A stretch of DNA of 64,000 bases from Planctomyces sp. (GCA_016795105.1 JAEUIH010000029.1:1-64000); one strand, 5' to 3'; shown: positions 19,742 through 29,772, counted from the first letter of the stretch. Notes: generated from the letters alone by a model not told the origin. A program made the numbers and translations.

Positions 19742-20135
19742 GCCATCCTGCGAACGCACGAAAACGACACAAATCACAGCGTAAGGCCCTACAACCGCAC
19801 TAACCTTACTGAACGGTCGTTTAATGAAACGACCTCATTTCCGGCAGAAGGGATCCGATAACAGTTTCACAAGTCTGCCGGTCTTTCGATCGGCAGATTC
19901 CGCTGTAGTTTGAAGTCTGAGCAGAACTGGTTCGGCATCTGAGTTTGTTCATGGCGGAAAAAGTTCAATTCTGAGGCTTGGGTCGTCTTACGATACCGAT
20001 CTTCGTTCGTTCGGGTGGAAAAGGTCGGGTTCTGTATATGAGTTTGGGTCGCTGGCGAGGAATCAGCGGCGTTCACTTCTCCTTTTTCCCTGATCGCACG
20101 GAAGAGCGTCATCAGCGGCTTTTCGGGTGCATCAC
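19742..20135. other. Intergenic region with two hairpins
   Basis: After the upstream stop there are two clear hairpins: a terminator at 19815-19834, and TCTGCCG/CGGCAGA at 19874-19880 and 19891-19897 with a 10-base loop. Bases 19900-20135 contain no recognisable gene or convincing promoter; open frames there look spurious. Confidence 0.5.
19815..19834 (+). terminator. Probable terminator of the unknown membrane protein gene
   Basis: GGTCGTTT (19815-19822) and AAACGACC (19827-19834) pair perfectly over 8 bases around the loop AATG, followed by TCATTTCC. It lies about 73 bases past the stop codon. Confidence 0.6.
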
Positions 20136-21305
20136 ATGCAGTTGCTTCAGATATCGAACACGCTTTGTGACATAAGCAGACTGATTCGCCTTGCGGCCGC
20201 AGCACTGCTCGCCGTCTGCCCGGTCGTCGCGAATGCCCAACAACTGGCGGCCCCCTTTGCCGTTGCGCCACAGCCGGACGCAGTGATCGGTACCCCGATT
20301 CCCGCAGGTGACTGTTGTGGATACTGGATTGTCAGTACTCACAGCTCACCGCAGTCATTCGATGCCAGTTGCCCGCCATTCTGTCCTCGGATCATGCGTT
20401 ATGACGAATGTGGAGGACACCGCAACGCTGATTACAGTGAGATGATGCAGTCAATCCAGCCCGGAATTCCGATCTGCATTGTCGTGCATGGCAGCTTTGT
20501 GGGTTGGGAAGGCGCTTGCATTGAATCTCGTTACACATGGAAATGGCTGGGCTCCGCATGCCCTGGCAGACCATTCCAGATGATCTACTTCACATGGCCC
20601 AGTGATCGGGAAATCACGCCGCTCGTCCAGCTTGATGTGGCCGTTCTTGGGAGACGAGCATCTCGCAACGGGTACTATCTGGCGACTTTGATTCAGCAGC
20701 TTCCACCAGAATCACCCGTCTGCCTCGTTGGACACAGCCATGGCACTCGAGTGATCTCTTCGGCGCTCCACATGATGGCCGGAGGTGAAATCGACGACGT
20801 GTGTCATCCGTGTGTGCGAACCACAGGACGAAAGATTCGAGCTGTATACGCAGCCGCTGCAATCGATCATGACTGGCTCAATCCGGAAGAACGATTTGGT
20901 CGAGCATTGTGCACGGCGGAGTGCATTTTGAACCTGAAGAACAGCCATGACCCGGCACTGAAGATCTATCCGCTCCGTCGACCTTTCTCAAGTCGCGCTC
21001 TTGGACAGGCAGGCTTCACAAGTAAAGATCGCCGAGAGATGGGTGGCTGGGGTCGACGAGCCGCAGAACTGGATGTGACAAACGTGATTGGTCACGGTCA
21101 CTTCTGGCCTGAATACTTTCAGCGACCTGGAATTGCTCGAAGCATCGCCAACTACGTGTTCTTCCCGGATTATATTGTGTCTTACGAAAACCACCCAGCG
21201 ACGCAGTCGCCACAACCTGCGATGACGGTCCCCGCGGTTCCTGGCCAGCTTCTGATACCTCAGCCGAGCACTGCGATGTCCCCGATATCGCAGGTCACTC
21301 GTTGA
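20136..21305 (+). CDS. Secreted alpha/beta hydrolase-fold protein
   Basis: A 389-residue protein from ATG 20136; a GTG three codons earlier is an alternative. A signal peptide (about 1-35, LIRLAAAALLAVCPVVANAQ) precedes a lipase-like fold. Candidate oxyanion residues are VVHGSF (116-121), the nucleophile elbow is VGHSHGTRV with Ser201, and a His lies in VIGHGHFWPE near residue 325. Cys-rich segments (GDCCGYW, SCPPFCPRI) suggest extracytoplasmic disulfides. The family includes planctomycete-specific extracellular hydrolases of unknown substrate. It converges with the thioredoxin-like gene, whose stop is only 46 bases away. Function beyond a probable esterase/lipase activity cannot be set. Confidence 0.8.
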   Translation: MQLLQISNTLCDISRLIRLAAAALLAVCPVVANAQQLAAPFAVAPQPDAVIGTPIPAGDCCGYWIVSTHSSPQSFDASCPPFCPRIMRYDECGGHRNADYSEMMQSIQPGIPICIVVHGSFVGWEGACIESRYTWKWLGSACPGRPFQMIYFTWPSDREITPLVQLDVAVLGRRASRNGYYLATLIQQLPPESPVCLVGHSHGTRVISSALHMMAGGEIDDVCHPCVRTTGRKIRAVYAAAAIDHDWLNPEERFGRALCTAECILNLKNSHDPALKIYPLRRPFSSRALGQAGFTSKDRREMGGWGRRAAELDVTNVIGHGHFWPEYFQRPGIARSIANYVFFPDYIVSYENHPATQSPQPAMTVPAVPGQLLIPQPSTAMSPISQVTR

Positions 21306-21351
21306 TCCAGAACTGAGGAACTCAACATTCCATGAGGTAAGTCCCCGAGGA

Positions 21352-22320
21352 CTACTTCAATGATGTTGTTGGCAGGAATGGAAACCGTTCCGGATTCTCA
21401 ACCCCGCCTGTTGTAATGCCTTCTGCATACCATGCGGGGTTCTTCTGGAACTTCTGACGGTTTTCAAGGCTCGCAAAGAAGAACATACGCCCCTTGTAGA
21501 ACGCGCCGTACTCAATTGCTCCCACCTCGGCCCGCTTTTCGACAGATAACTCCACAAGGTCACAACCATGGAGTTCCGGGATGAATTTTGAAGGCGTCTT
21601 TCCAAACAACTCCTTCTCATCCTCAGTCTGAAAGAAGTAGGTCACTCCCTGATGCTCAGCGACGAACTGCTCGCTCCCGAGCTTCCACTGTTTCTCTGTC
21701 AATAAAGCGACAGGCGAATAACCGCCCAGTCCGACCATCTTCCCGTCATGCTTTACGATGAGACATTCCCGAAGATTCTCGTCTTCCACAACAGCCGACG
21801 AGCCTTCTTCGGATGACTCCGCCTTTGCCGGATCAATGACCTTGTCTGATAAAGTCTTCAGCCGTGCCACATACGAAGACAGAGATGTGCCACCAACATA
21901 TCGTCCCAGTTCCGTTCCGTCGGGTGCAATCACAACTTCTGTCGGCAGCGAGGCAATTCCAAATCGACTGATCAGGTCCGGCGATTCGTCGGCGTTTACC
22001 CTCACGCCAACGATCGTCTGTGACAATGCCTCTGTCACGGGCTTCTCATTCATCACCGAAGCGTCCATCGTGCGACATGCACCACACCATGGAGCCTCGA
22101 AATGAATCACCAGTGGTAACTGGTGAGTCGTTGCCAGTTGTTTGGCTTCATCAAACGATGATAACCAACGGCCCGGCAACTTCGTTTCAGGCATCTCGGC
22201 CCGAATCTCATTGGGATCCCCTCCCGGCATTGCCTGATCAGAATCCATGTCCGGAATCATCATTCCGGACATGGAACTTACCACTGATAAGGCCAATGCG
22301 ATGCCAAACTGATTGAGCAT
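21352..22320 (-). CDS. Secreted thioredoxin-like protein with C-terminal YHS-like repeats
   Basis: 322 residues from ATG 22320, with AAAGGACG upstream. A signal peptide (about 1-20) is followed by a thioredoxin fold (about 50-165) with the active site WCGAC (Cys79, Cys82) and the cis-Pro segment ASLPTEVV. After a Ser/Glu-rich linker, residues about 185-310 contain two short repeats (VTYFFQTEDEKELFGKTPSKFIPE and FYKGRMFFFASLENRQKFQK), which match the shape of YHS-type metal- or haem-associated modules. An oxidoreductase acting on periplasmic Cys or metal sites is likely. It converges with the hydrolase gene; its own partners are unknown. Confidence 0.82.
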   Translation of the reverse strand: MLNQFGIALALSVVSSMSGMMIPDMDSDQAMPGGDPNEIRAEMPETKLPGRWLSSFDEAKQLATTHQLPLVIHFEAPWCGACRTMDASVMNEKPVTEALSQTIVGVRVNADESPDLISRFGIASLPTEVVIAPDGTELGRYVGGTSLSSYVARLKTLSDKVIDPAKAESSEEGSSAVVEDENLRECLIVKHDGKMVGLGGYSPVALLTEKQWKLGSEQFVAEHQGVTYFFQTEDEKELFGKTPSKFIPELHGCDLVELSVEKRAEVGAIEYGAFYKGRMFFFASLENRQKFQKNPAWYAEGITTGGVENPERFPFLPTTSLK

Positions 22321-22453
22321 CAGGTGCGTCCTTTCGATTTGCGCCGTCACCAAACATCCTGTTCGGTGCATTCACGCTGTCAGTCAGGATGTTCGTCGAT
22401 CCGTCGCGAACGAAAGTCTCTCTGAAAATTCAGCGAGCAGTCCGGCAATCCTT

Positions 22454-23065
22454 TCAGATTGCAAGAATGCCGGCCTTTTCGAGATAAGCAATGACTTCTT
22501 TCGCCAGCTCTTCAATTCCCTTGCTGTCGGAATCCAGAACAAGCTCCGGTGCCTCAGGCGCTTCATACGGTGCATCAATGCCCGTAAAACCTTTGATCTG
22601 ACCGGCGCGTGCCTTCTTGTACAGCCCCTTCGGATCGCGGGCTTCACAGGTTTCCAGACTGGCGTTTACGTAAATCTCAATGAATTCTCCCTTGGGCAGC
22701 AATGCACGAACCATGTCGCGGTCGCCCTTGTATGGAGAAATAAAGGCAGTCGATACGATCGTTGCAGCATCAGAAAACAACTTTGACACTTCGCCAATTC
22801 GACGAATGTTCTCTGTTCGGTCTTCCGGCGAAAATCCGAGGTTCTTGTTCAGGCCCATCCGGATGTTGTCGCCGTCAAGTACAAACGTGTGCACGCCTCG
22901 CTCGTGAAGCATCTGATCCACGGCATTTGCGACTGTACTCTTTCCACAACCGCTCAAACCCGTAAACCACAGCACTGCACCCTTGTGCCCATTCAGCTTC
23001 TGTCGCTGCTCGCGACTGACATGATGATCGTGCCAGGTGACATTCGTTGCCTTCTGCTCAGCCAT
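22454..23065 (-). CDS. cysC: Adenylyl-sulfate kinase (CysC)
   Basis: 203 residues from ATG 23065, preceded by AGGAGA; upstream in-frame codons would add an unlikely N terminus. It phosphorylates adenosine 5'-phosphosulfate to PAPS in sulfate activation. The P-loop is GLSGCGKST (36-44). The segments [16 protein letters not shown] and GIDAPYEAP are family signatures, and the length matches E. coli CysC (201). No cysD, cysN or cysH gene is next to it, so it stands alone here between two unrelated genes. PAPS could feed sulfate reduction or the sulfation of exopolysaccharides; the window does not decide. Confidence 0.95.
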   Translation of the reverse strand: MAEQKATNVTWHDHHVSREQRQKLNGHKGAVLWFTGLSGCGKSTVANAVDQMLHERGVHTFVLDGDNIRMGLNKNLGFSPEDRTENIRRIGEVSKLFSDAATIVSTAFISPYKGDRDMVRALLPKGEFIEIYVNASLETCEARDPKGLYKKARAGQIKGFTGIDAPYEAPEAPELVLDSDSKGIEELAKEVIAYLEKAGILAI

Positions 23066-23295
23066 TCCCTGATCTCTCCTGCTCGCCAATAAAGTCTTTG
23101 CAAACTGCCCAAAACGAGACGGATGATAGGGGAGCGGACCTTCCATGCAATCCCGCTCTACACGTCAATCTGCTCCAATTCTCAAAAGCAAACAGACTCA
23201 ACCAAAGCCACTCAATTTACACAAACAACAACCAGCAAAGCACTTAGGAGAAACTCTCACAAATGAGTCCGGGTGTGATCGTGCTCAGATTGGGT

Positions 23296-26200
23296 TCAAA
23301 TGTTCACGTTAAATTCGACCGAACGACTCCACACGCTCAACTGCCCAACTCCACTGATTGCACGCACCCAAAGACGATATCTTCCGGGAACAAGAGGCGT
23401 CGATGGGGTATAGAAGTTCGCTGTTACTCCATTGATTTGAATGCTTTGCCCTGCCTGATCGAGTCGCTGCCACGCAATCGAATAACTGACCGCACCATCC
23501 ACGGCCGACCATTCCATACGCGGCAGCGTAGTACCGGTATCCCCAATCGGAGCGGTGACCACCGGACGACCGCCGATAAACGTCTGAACCGAAGAGCTCC
23601 AATCACCGATAACACCATTGTCGCCCATCGAGCGAACTCGCCACCGATACAACCCGATCGGCAAAGTGGAGACCGGCGAATAACTCGTAAGGCCGGTGAC
23701 CGTCTGGTGAATCACCGTCGCGAAAGTCACCATGTCTTCCACGACCAGTTCATATCGCCTCGCTCCGGAAACCGGCATCCAGCGAAACTCGGGCGTCTGA
23801 TCAAACGTGGACGCCTGCGGTCCTGTCAGCGTCGGTGGCGTAGTAATGACCCAGTCCACAGCGGATGACCATGCCGCCACTCTTCCGCCTGCATCCATTT
23901 GACGAATCCAGGCTCGATACAGCCCGAGCGGCAGGTCCGCCTGCAGCTGATACTGTGTACCGCTGATCCCCGTCTGGCGAATCCGGTCTGCCTCGCCCGT
24001 GACTCGGTTTTCAATCCACACCTCAGTTGAAATTGCCCCCACTGCAGACGTCCAATGAAGTACGGGACGAGCATTCGGTTGTCGGCGTTCCATCGCAGCC
24101 AGTTGCGGAGGCGTATTGATATTGAAGCTCTTCGGAACGCTCCAGGGAGTAATAAGCCCGTTGCCCAGTGTCGCTCTCACCCAGAACCGAAATCGTCCCA
24201 ACGGCAAAGGAGTTGTTACAGAATACTGGCTGTCAGGCACTGTCTCATGCACTACTCTGGCAGTATTTGTTGTCAGATTGCTGATCCAGACTTCATAGGT
24301 AACCGCACCTGGAACTGGCGTCCAGCTCAGCTGTGGAAATGACGTCCGAGTATCCGTAAGCGGCAGCAGGATCGACGGAGGCAATGGCTCGTTGTCAAGG
24401 TTAACAACACTGACAACTTCCGCATCGAGTTCATGATAGGCCGAGTCGGACCTCGACGGATCCACGAAAACCTCAACGAAGCTGGTCTGGGGGCCATCAA
24501 ACAGAGCGTCGTCCACACCAGTCAGCAGCAGTTGTTGCGGCTGATTCCAATTGAGAGCTGTAAAGATTAACTCTGCCTGATCGACATCGACCTCAGTTGG
24601 ATCGGAAACAACGACCTTCAGCACGACATCGCTCAAAGGAGCCTGTGTCAGAACAACAGAGAGCATATCCGTTGAGTTCTGTTCGCTGACAATCGTCTCT
24701 CCGCCAGTTGAGTCAACTCGAAACCATGGTCCGTCGTTGTCCCGTACAATAAGTTCTGTAAATCCACCACCATACCTGACCTCAGATGCTTCGATCCGGA
24801 CCATCACAGGCCCATCAACCACGTCGTCGTCGATCGCATCGATGAGGAAGTCCACGAAGGCTGCTCCAGCCGGAATCGTCACTGTCGAAGGAACACGAGC
24901 TTCGGTGATGTCGGTACTCTGCAGACTGACGACGAGGGGCTGCGAGATGTCGGTGTTGCTTCGAGTCACTCGTCCGACGCGACCTCCTGCTCCGCGATGC
25001 TCCATGACCGTAGCCGAATCCACTATTACACTCAGGGCTTCATGATCCGTCACTGTCAGCCCCAGCGTCGCGGACTGAAACGCGAGACCCGAATCGGAAC
25101 TCGCTGTGATCGATACATTGATCGAGCCATCCAGAAGACTGTCATCAACTGCGACGACGGAGAATGTAGTACTGAATTCTCCAGCTGGAATCACAACATA
25201 CAAAGGCGTTGAAAGTTCGCCTGGATCATTGTTTCGAATTTCGACGATCAGCGGAGATGACAAGTCGGCTCCATGCCTGCTCAACGTCACCTCGATCAGT
25301 CCATCTTTCTCTGAAAGCTCACTCGCGGGCGCGTCCAACTGCAGCCACGCCTGTCTCAGCACTGCGATTGCATGATCCTCAACTTCTCCGTCCTCAGCGG
25401 GACCAAAAGAAGCGAGCCCGCCCTCTGAACTGACTCGAAACCGAGCGAAGACGATCGAATCGGAGGTAAATCCTGTGGGGACCTGCACTACAAATTCGTT
25501 AGGACCTGAACCAACAGCCTGCGAGTTCAGGACCTGTTCGCCCGGATCAAGCCAGTCGCCATCCTGGTTCCAGTCGATCCATGCGTCGGCAACGGCATCA
25601 TCAGATACATTCAGTCGAATCCGGGCATTGGTTCCTGACTGAAATGGAGTCAGCACAACCAGGCCATCTTCATCGGATGCCGATCGCAGATCATCGTCGT
25701 CAGCTCCGGCCGAGTGAATACCGTCGAACTGCCAGTCTCTCGATGTACCAAGCATCGGCCCGATAGCAACATGCCGTGCTCCGTTCCGGGAAAGACTGAC
25801 AGGGTAGGGCAGGGGAGCATCACCAAAGTCATACGCACGTGCAATCAACACACTCTTCTGACTGCCTACGTACAGACTTGTGTCATCATCCTGCGACACA
25901 AGCAGCTTCATTGATTCGGAATCGCCGGCAGCTTTGATACCCAAAGTTGCCGATCGGCCTTCATCCTGTTGTGGATCATTGCCCGCCAGATCCGAGTAGT
26001 TGACTTCGATTCTTCCGTCGGAATGCAGAATGGCCTGAAACGTAATCTCACCAGTTGCGAGATAGTATTGATATCGATTCCACTGAATGATCAGTCGCTG
26101 GCTGCCCGGAGCCCCCTTCAACTGCCAGAACACGCGGCCAGCACTGGAACTCGCTTCAAGATCATCCCAAAGAACGGCAATTGCTGACTGGGCTGGTGAA

Positions 26201-28638
26201 GTGTTCAGATTTCCATTTGAAAACGAAGTCTGAGACGTTCCAAACGTGATCAATCCGTTCGAACTCACAAACAGACTCTTGTGATTCTGACCGTAGAACG
26301 GAAATTCAAAACTCCCGAGTGCCGCATCGCTCAGTGGAACACTCTCGTCGTCGGCTCTGACAAGAATTGCCTGCCCCGTTGTACTGATATCGTCAAACGA
26401 AAACGGAACCGCATTGGCAATATAGCCGTAACCGTCAGCACCAATTGTGTCCGCAATTGAAACCTCAAATTGACCGACGACTCCTCCGTGAACAAAATGA
26501 GACTCCAGATCCTGAACGGAGTTTGCCAGCACTTCGATTTGATAAGAGCCACGATCGCTCGAGTCCCATTCTTTTTGCGTCGGCGAGAGCCTCCAGCGCG
26601 TTGTCACGACACGGCCATTATCTGCAGATGTCAGATCAACGAGCTCAGGAGTCTCCGAGAATCCTCCAGGGCCCGATACTCTGAGGTCGCCCGTCGCAAT
26701 GCTGGTCACATTAATCGCGTCATCGTCCATGAACACGGCTGTAATGATTTGCGGATCTGATGTCGTCCAGAGAATATCAGATGCATTGGCGAATACCGTT
26801 GGATCGTCGCCAACGGCGAGACCGTTCGCGTACCAGGAAAGTCCATATTGCTCTGAGTTCAAATCATTGGCGAAGTCCCACAGTTCGCCCGACCAGTTGA
26901 CTCGAATCATGTAAAGCCCGGATTCCGGAACCTCAAATGAAAGGTGTTCAACATTGTTATACAGGCTGACAGATTCGGCCACTTTGCGAATCGGCTCACT
27001 GCCGTCGGTCAACCATACTTCGAGATCCAGGTTGTCAAAGCTGACTTCTGAAGTTGTGTTTGCGGGTGTCAGTCCACGATCAACAAACCAGTTCAGAGTG
27101 GAACGAAGCGTTGTGCCCTCGGGCAGAATATTGCGAATCCAATAGTCGTTTGCACTGCTTTCAGAGACTTCTCCGAAGTCCCAGCCTCGATCGACGACAT
27201 GGCCCCCGTTTGCTCCGGAAACGTCGGCCGTCCCTGTCATCAAAACATCCCATGCACGCGTCAGGTCCAGCAGCCCGGCTCCGGTTCCTGGATCGAGTGA
27301 CTGTGACGTCGTCACGACGTTGTCGATGAGTGTCTGTTCATTGGACCAACCCGAATTTTTTCGAGCTGCTGTCTGCAGAATCGACTTACTGACACGGCCA
27401 TCAAGCGCGTAACTTTCGTCACCAAACGTCGCTCGAGCAGCATCCACCATGAGCGAAATTCCACCCGCAACCATCGGAGCGGCGAAACTGGTACCTTCAA
27501 TATTGATGCTCAGAGCATCCGTAGCTCCGCCCGTGGAATCTGTTCCACCCAGATTGCCTCCCGTTGTTCCGCCATAGAGCGCAGATGTAATGTTCTTCCC
27601 GGGCGCTGCAATGTCCACAACTGATCGCACTGAAGGAATTAGTTGTCCCTGAGCTGGATTTGTGACGTCGGTTGGATTTGAAACCAGCGGAATAAAGATC
27701 TCATTCAGACCACGACTGCTGAACGTCGTCAGAGTATCATATGGCTGAGCATCAAGATCACCTCCGACAGCCGATACGGTGATGACATTGTAACCCGCTG
27801 CTGGCCCGCCAACGGAACCTGACTGGGGACCCGTGTTCCCTGCTGCGAAGACAACCGCAGTCCCGGCACTTCCCGCCAGTGCATCGATTCCTCGTGAAAA
27901 AACACCATTGGCAGAACCGGATGTGTCTGAGGTATTCCAGCTGCTGTTTACAACATCTACCGTCCGCTGGAGCGGCCCCACTCCATCGACCATCATCTGT
28001 CGATACGGGACGATGAAACTTGACGTATTGAAGTTGAACGCAGTTGTAAACGGATCTCCATTCCACGCCGTGGCAATCGCTCCGGAAAACAAATTGGCAC
28101 CGTATGCGACGCCCCGCTGCCATTCACTGGCAGCATCCACTGGACGTCCCCCCAACACCATGCCAACCCATGTTGCATGCCGATCGAAATCCCCGGTTTG
28201 AGGACCAGCATCCTGAGTTGTCTGAATTTGTGAGGTGACGTGACTAAGAGATTCGTGAAGGTTCCAGATATGCCCGGCTTCAATATTGCCGACCGTTGAA
28301 CGGGAGCCATTGAAGCCCGCATCGTAGAATGTGTTCGCGCCGATGAGCTGATTCAGATTCAGGCCCGTCGTCGCAGTTGACCCTGCGTTGGACGAAACAA
28401 CCAGTCCCCGACCCCAACCGGAATCAGCCGACTCAGGATTCGTCGACTCAGAATCAATCGCAACGGACAGTTCAGGAACACTCACTAGTGTCAGCAGCTG
28501 CCGCACCTCAAGAGACTCAGACGAGCATCCGGCCGAAAGCTGTCGAAATGCAGATCGTTTACGGGACCGGTGAATTCCCGCAGATGCACGACGCTGTGCA
28601 AAAAAACGGTTCAGTCGTGAGAACCAACCCTTTTCCAC
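23296..28638 (-). CDS. Giant secreted subtilase-like protein with GEVED, Calx-beta and FN3-like repeats
   Basis: A 1780-residue protein read from GTG 28638; no better start lies upstream. Residues 1-50 are basic and end in SLEVRQLLT. An S8 peptidase domain spans about 112-465: His154 in DRHATWVG, oxyanion Asn268 in AAGNTGP and Ser384 in GTSFAAP. The usual catalytic Asp position reads Glu120 (VGNIEAGHIW). Then come a P-domain-like region (475-610), a beta domain (735-925), a GEVED-type domain (935-1095, DFGDAPLPYP to GEVEDHAI), three Calx-beta modules (1097-1415) and four FN3-like repeats of about 90 residues (1420-1780). It should act outside the cell or at its surface. Whether it is an active protease is uncertain because of the Glu. 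Confidence 0.88.
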   Translation of the reverse strand: MEKGWFSRLNRFFAQRRASAGIHRSRKRSAFRQLSAGCSSESLEVRQLLTLVSVPELSVAIDSESTNPESADSGWGRGLVVSSNAGSTATTGLNLNQLIGANTFYDAGFNGSRSTVGNIEAGHIWNLHESLSHVTSQIQTTQDAGPQTGDFDRHATWVGMVLGGRPVDAASEWQRGVAYGANLFSGAIATAWNGDPFTTAFNFNTSSFIVPYRQMMVDGVGPLQRTVDVVNSSWNTSDTSGSANGVFSRGIDALAGSAGTAVVFAAGNTGPQSGSVGGPAAGYNVITVSAVGGDLDAQPYDTLTTFSSRGLNEIFIPLVSNPTDVTNPAQGQLIPSVRSVVDIAAPGKNITSALYGGTTGGNLGGTDSTGGATDALSINIEGTSFAAPMVAGGISLMVDAARATFGDESYALDGRVSKSILQTAARKNSGWSNEQTLIDNVVTTSQSLDPGTGAGLLDLTRAWDVLMTGTADVSGANGGHVVDRGWDFGEVSESSANDYWIRNILPEGTTLRSTLNWFVDRGLTPANTTSEVSFDNLDLEVWLTDGSEPIRKVAESVSLYNNVEHLSFEVPESGLYMIRVNWSGELWDFANDLNSEQYGLSWYANGLAVGDDPTVFANASDILWTTSDPQIITAVFMDDDAINVTSIATGDLRVSGPGGFSETPELVDLTSADNGRVVTTRWRLSPTQKEWDSSDRGSYQIEVLANSVQDLESHFVHGGVVGQFEVSIADTIGADGYGYIANAVPFSFDDISTTGQAILVRADDESVPLSDAALGSFEFPFYGQNHKSLFVSSNGLITFGTSQTSFSNGNLNTSPAQSAIAVLWDDLEASSSAGRVFWQLKGAPGSQRLIIQWNRYQYYLATGEITFQAILHSDGRIEVNYSDLAGNDPQQDEGRSATLGIKAAGDSESMKLLVSQDDDTSLYVGSQKSVLIARAYDFGDAPLPYPVSLSRNGARHVAIGPMLGTSRDWQFDGIHSAGADDDDLRSASDEDGLVVLTPFQSGTNARIRLNVSDDAVADAWIDWNQDGDWLDPGEQVLNSQAVGSGPNEFVVQVPTGFTSDSIVFARFRVSSEGGLASFGPAEDGEVEDHAIAVLRQAWLQLDAPASELSEKDGLIEVTLSRHGADLSSPLIVEIRNNDPGELSTPLYVVIPAGEFSTTFSVVAVDDSLLDGSINVSITASSDSGLAFQSATLGLTVTDHEALSVIVDSATVMEHRGAGGRVGRVTRSNTDISQPLVVSLQSTDITEARVPSTVTIPAGAAFVDFLIDAIDDDVVDGPVMVRIEASEVRYGGGFTELIVRDNDGPWFRVDSTGGETIVSEQNSTDMLSVVLTQAPLSDVVLKVVVSDPTEVDVDQAELIFTALNWNQPQQLLLTGVDDALFDGPQTSFVEVFVDPSRSDSAYHELDAEVVSVVNLDNEPLPPSILLPLTDTRTSFPQLSWTPVPGAVTYEVWISNLTTNTARVVHETVPDSQYSVTTPLPLGRFRFWVRATLGNGLITPWSVPKSFNINTPPQLAAMERRQPNARPVLHWTSAVGAISTEVWIENRVTGEADRIRQTGISGTQYQLQADLPLGLYRAWIRQMDAGGRVAAWSSAVDWVITTPPTLTGPQASTFDQTPEFRWMPVSGARRYELVVEDMVTFATVIHQTVTGLTSYSPVSTLPIGLYRWRVRSMGDNGVIGDWSSSVQTFIGGRPVVTAPIGDTGTTLPRMEWSAVDGAVSYSIAWQRLDQAGQSIQINGVTANFYTPSTPLVPGRYRLWVRAISGVGQLSVWSRSVEFNVNI

Positions 28639-29007
28639 AGCTCAGTCTGCCCTCGGAAACAGTGCTCGGGATATATGGAAACAGTACTCGGGATATATAA
28701 AGTGTGCGGGATATAACAGTTTGTGTGATGTAGTAGCGAGCGGGACGGATTACGAATCCTCAGTCGTACAGGGTGCGAATCTACTGGAATATCGACTTTT
28801 GGGCCAAATTCGTGGCCCGAATTGCCTCTACGATGACGGATCCCCCGGCCGGAACCAACATGAGTTCAGCGGTTTCCATCGAAAACCCACCAAAACCGCC
28901 GAAACAATCCCGTATTCGGAGCAATCCGATTCGCCTCCAACCGGGTATAATGTCCGCTCACTTGACTCAAATCCCAGAAACTTCCTGACACTACGGCAGC
29001 TCCCGAG
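28639..29007. other. Divergent intergenic region between the subtilase and trmB-like genes
   Basis: A 369-base gap between divergently transcribed genes. It holds the 22-base direct repeats described separately next to the subtilase start. The rest has no recognisable gene; two overlapping plus-strand frames look like spurious Ser/Pro-rich strings. Confidence 0.5.
28655..28715 (-). promoter_or_regulatory. 22-base direct repeats upstream of the subtilase gene
   Basis: Two units at 28655-28676 and 28677-28698 differ at one base. Each runs from GGAAACAGT to CGGGATATAT. A third, shorter unit (ending GCGGGATATAA) occupies about 28699-28715. They begin 17 bases upstream of the GTG start on the minus strand. 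A period of 22 bases puts the units on the same face of the helix, which suits a tandem regulator-binding site. No known regulator consensus was matched. Confidence 0.6.
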
Positions 29008-29772
29008 ATGGCAAATCCGCCGCGCCCGGCTCCTCAACCTGGCTCCATCGAAAAGGAATTCGGTGTCCCGATTCCCGGTCGCATTCTGCCCCAGGAACAA
29101 TGGGTTCAAACCGCATTGAAGAAAGTCCCGCAGGGGCACCTGGACTGGCAGCAACTCTTTGGTCGTGTGGCTCCGGTCGTGATCGATATTGGCTGCGGGA
29201 ACGGTCGTTCGACACTCGCCAGCGCAGTTGCGCATCCGGACATGGACCATCTCGCGTCAGATGCTCTGCCTGTGGTAATCCGTTATGCAACTCGTCGAGC
29301 CAACCAGCGAGGACTTGCGAATACTCGGTGGGCTGTGATCGGCGGCAGAGAACTTCTTGCGGATCATGTGGGGCCCGCGAGTGTAGCCGAAATTCATGTC
29401 TACCATCCTCAGCCATATTATCGTGCTGACCAGATCCATCTCCGCTTAATCACGCCGGAGTTCATGCTGCTGGCACACAAAGCACTCTTACCGGGAGGCC
29501 GCCTGATTCTGCAAACCGATCATCCGGGTTACTGGCGATACATGAAAAGTATCGTTCCGGTGTTCTTTGATTTTGAAGAACGCGATACTCCCTGGCCTCA
29601 TGCGAAAAAGGGACTGACTCGCCGCGAGATCATTGCTCGGCGCCAGGGACTCACAATTTTTCGTGGTGAAGGTCGATCAAAGCCCAACCTCGATCTCAAT
29701 ACCGCCATTCACCTTGCCGAATCACTTCCGCTCCCAACATTCAACGCCGACCGAAAAAAACACCCCAAATAG
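29008..29772 (+). CDS. TrmB-like tRNA (guanine-N7) methyltransferase, divergent
   Basis: A 254-residue SAM-dependent methyltransferase starting at ATG 29008. The SAM-binding motif is DIGCGNG (60-66), followed by SDALPVVIRYATRRA, where TrmB has its acid and substrate helices. TrmB normally carries FPDPW plus a KKRHxKRR stretch; here the equivalent reads YHPQPYYRADQIHLRLITPEF, so the basic tRNA-contact motif is missing, and the C-terminal TD-x-x-x-Y motif is weak (QTDHPGYWRY). It is closest to TrmB, but tRNA m7G46 activity is not assured. The stop codon TAG lies inside a family 1 repeat, and the gene converges with the POTRA-domain gene. Confidence 0.75.
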   Translation: MANPPRPAPQPGSIEKEFGVPIPGRILPQEQWVQTALKKVPQGHLDWQQLFGRVAPVVIDIGCGNGRSTLASAVAHPDMDHLASDALPVVIRYATRRANQRGLANTRWAVIGGRELLADHVGPASVAEIHVYHPQPYYRADQIHLRLITPEFMLLAHKALLPGGRLILQTDHPGYWRYMKSIVPVFFDFEERDTPWPHAKKGLTRREIIARRQGLTIFRGEGRSKPNLDLNTAIHLAESLPLPTFNADRKKHPK

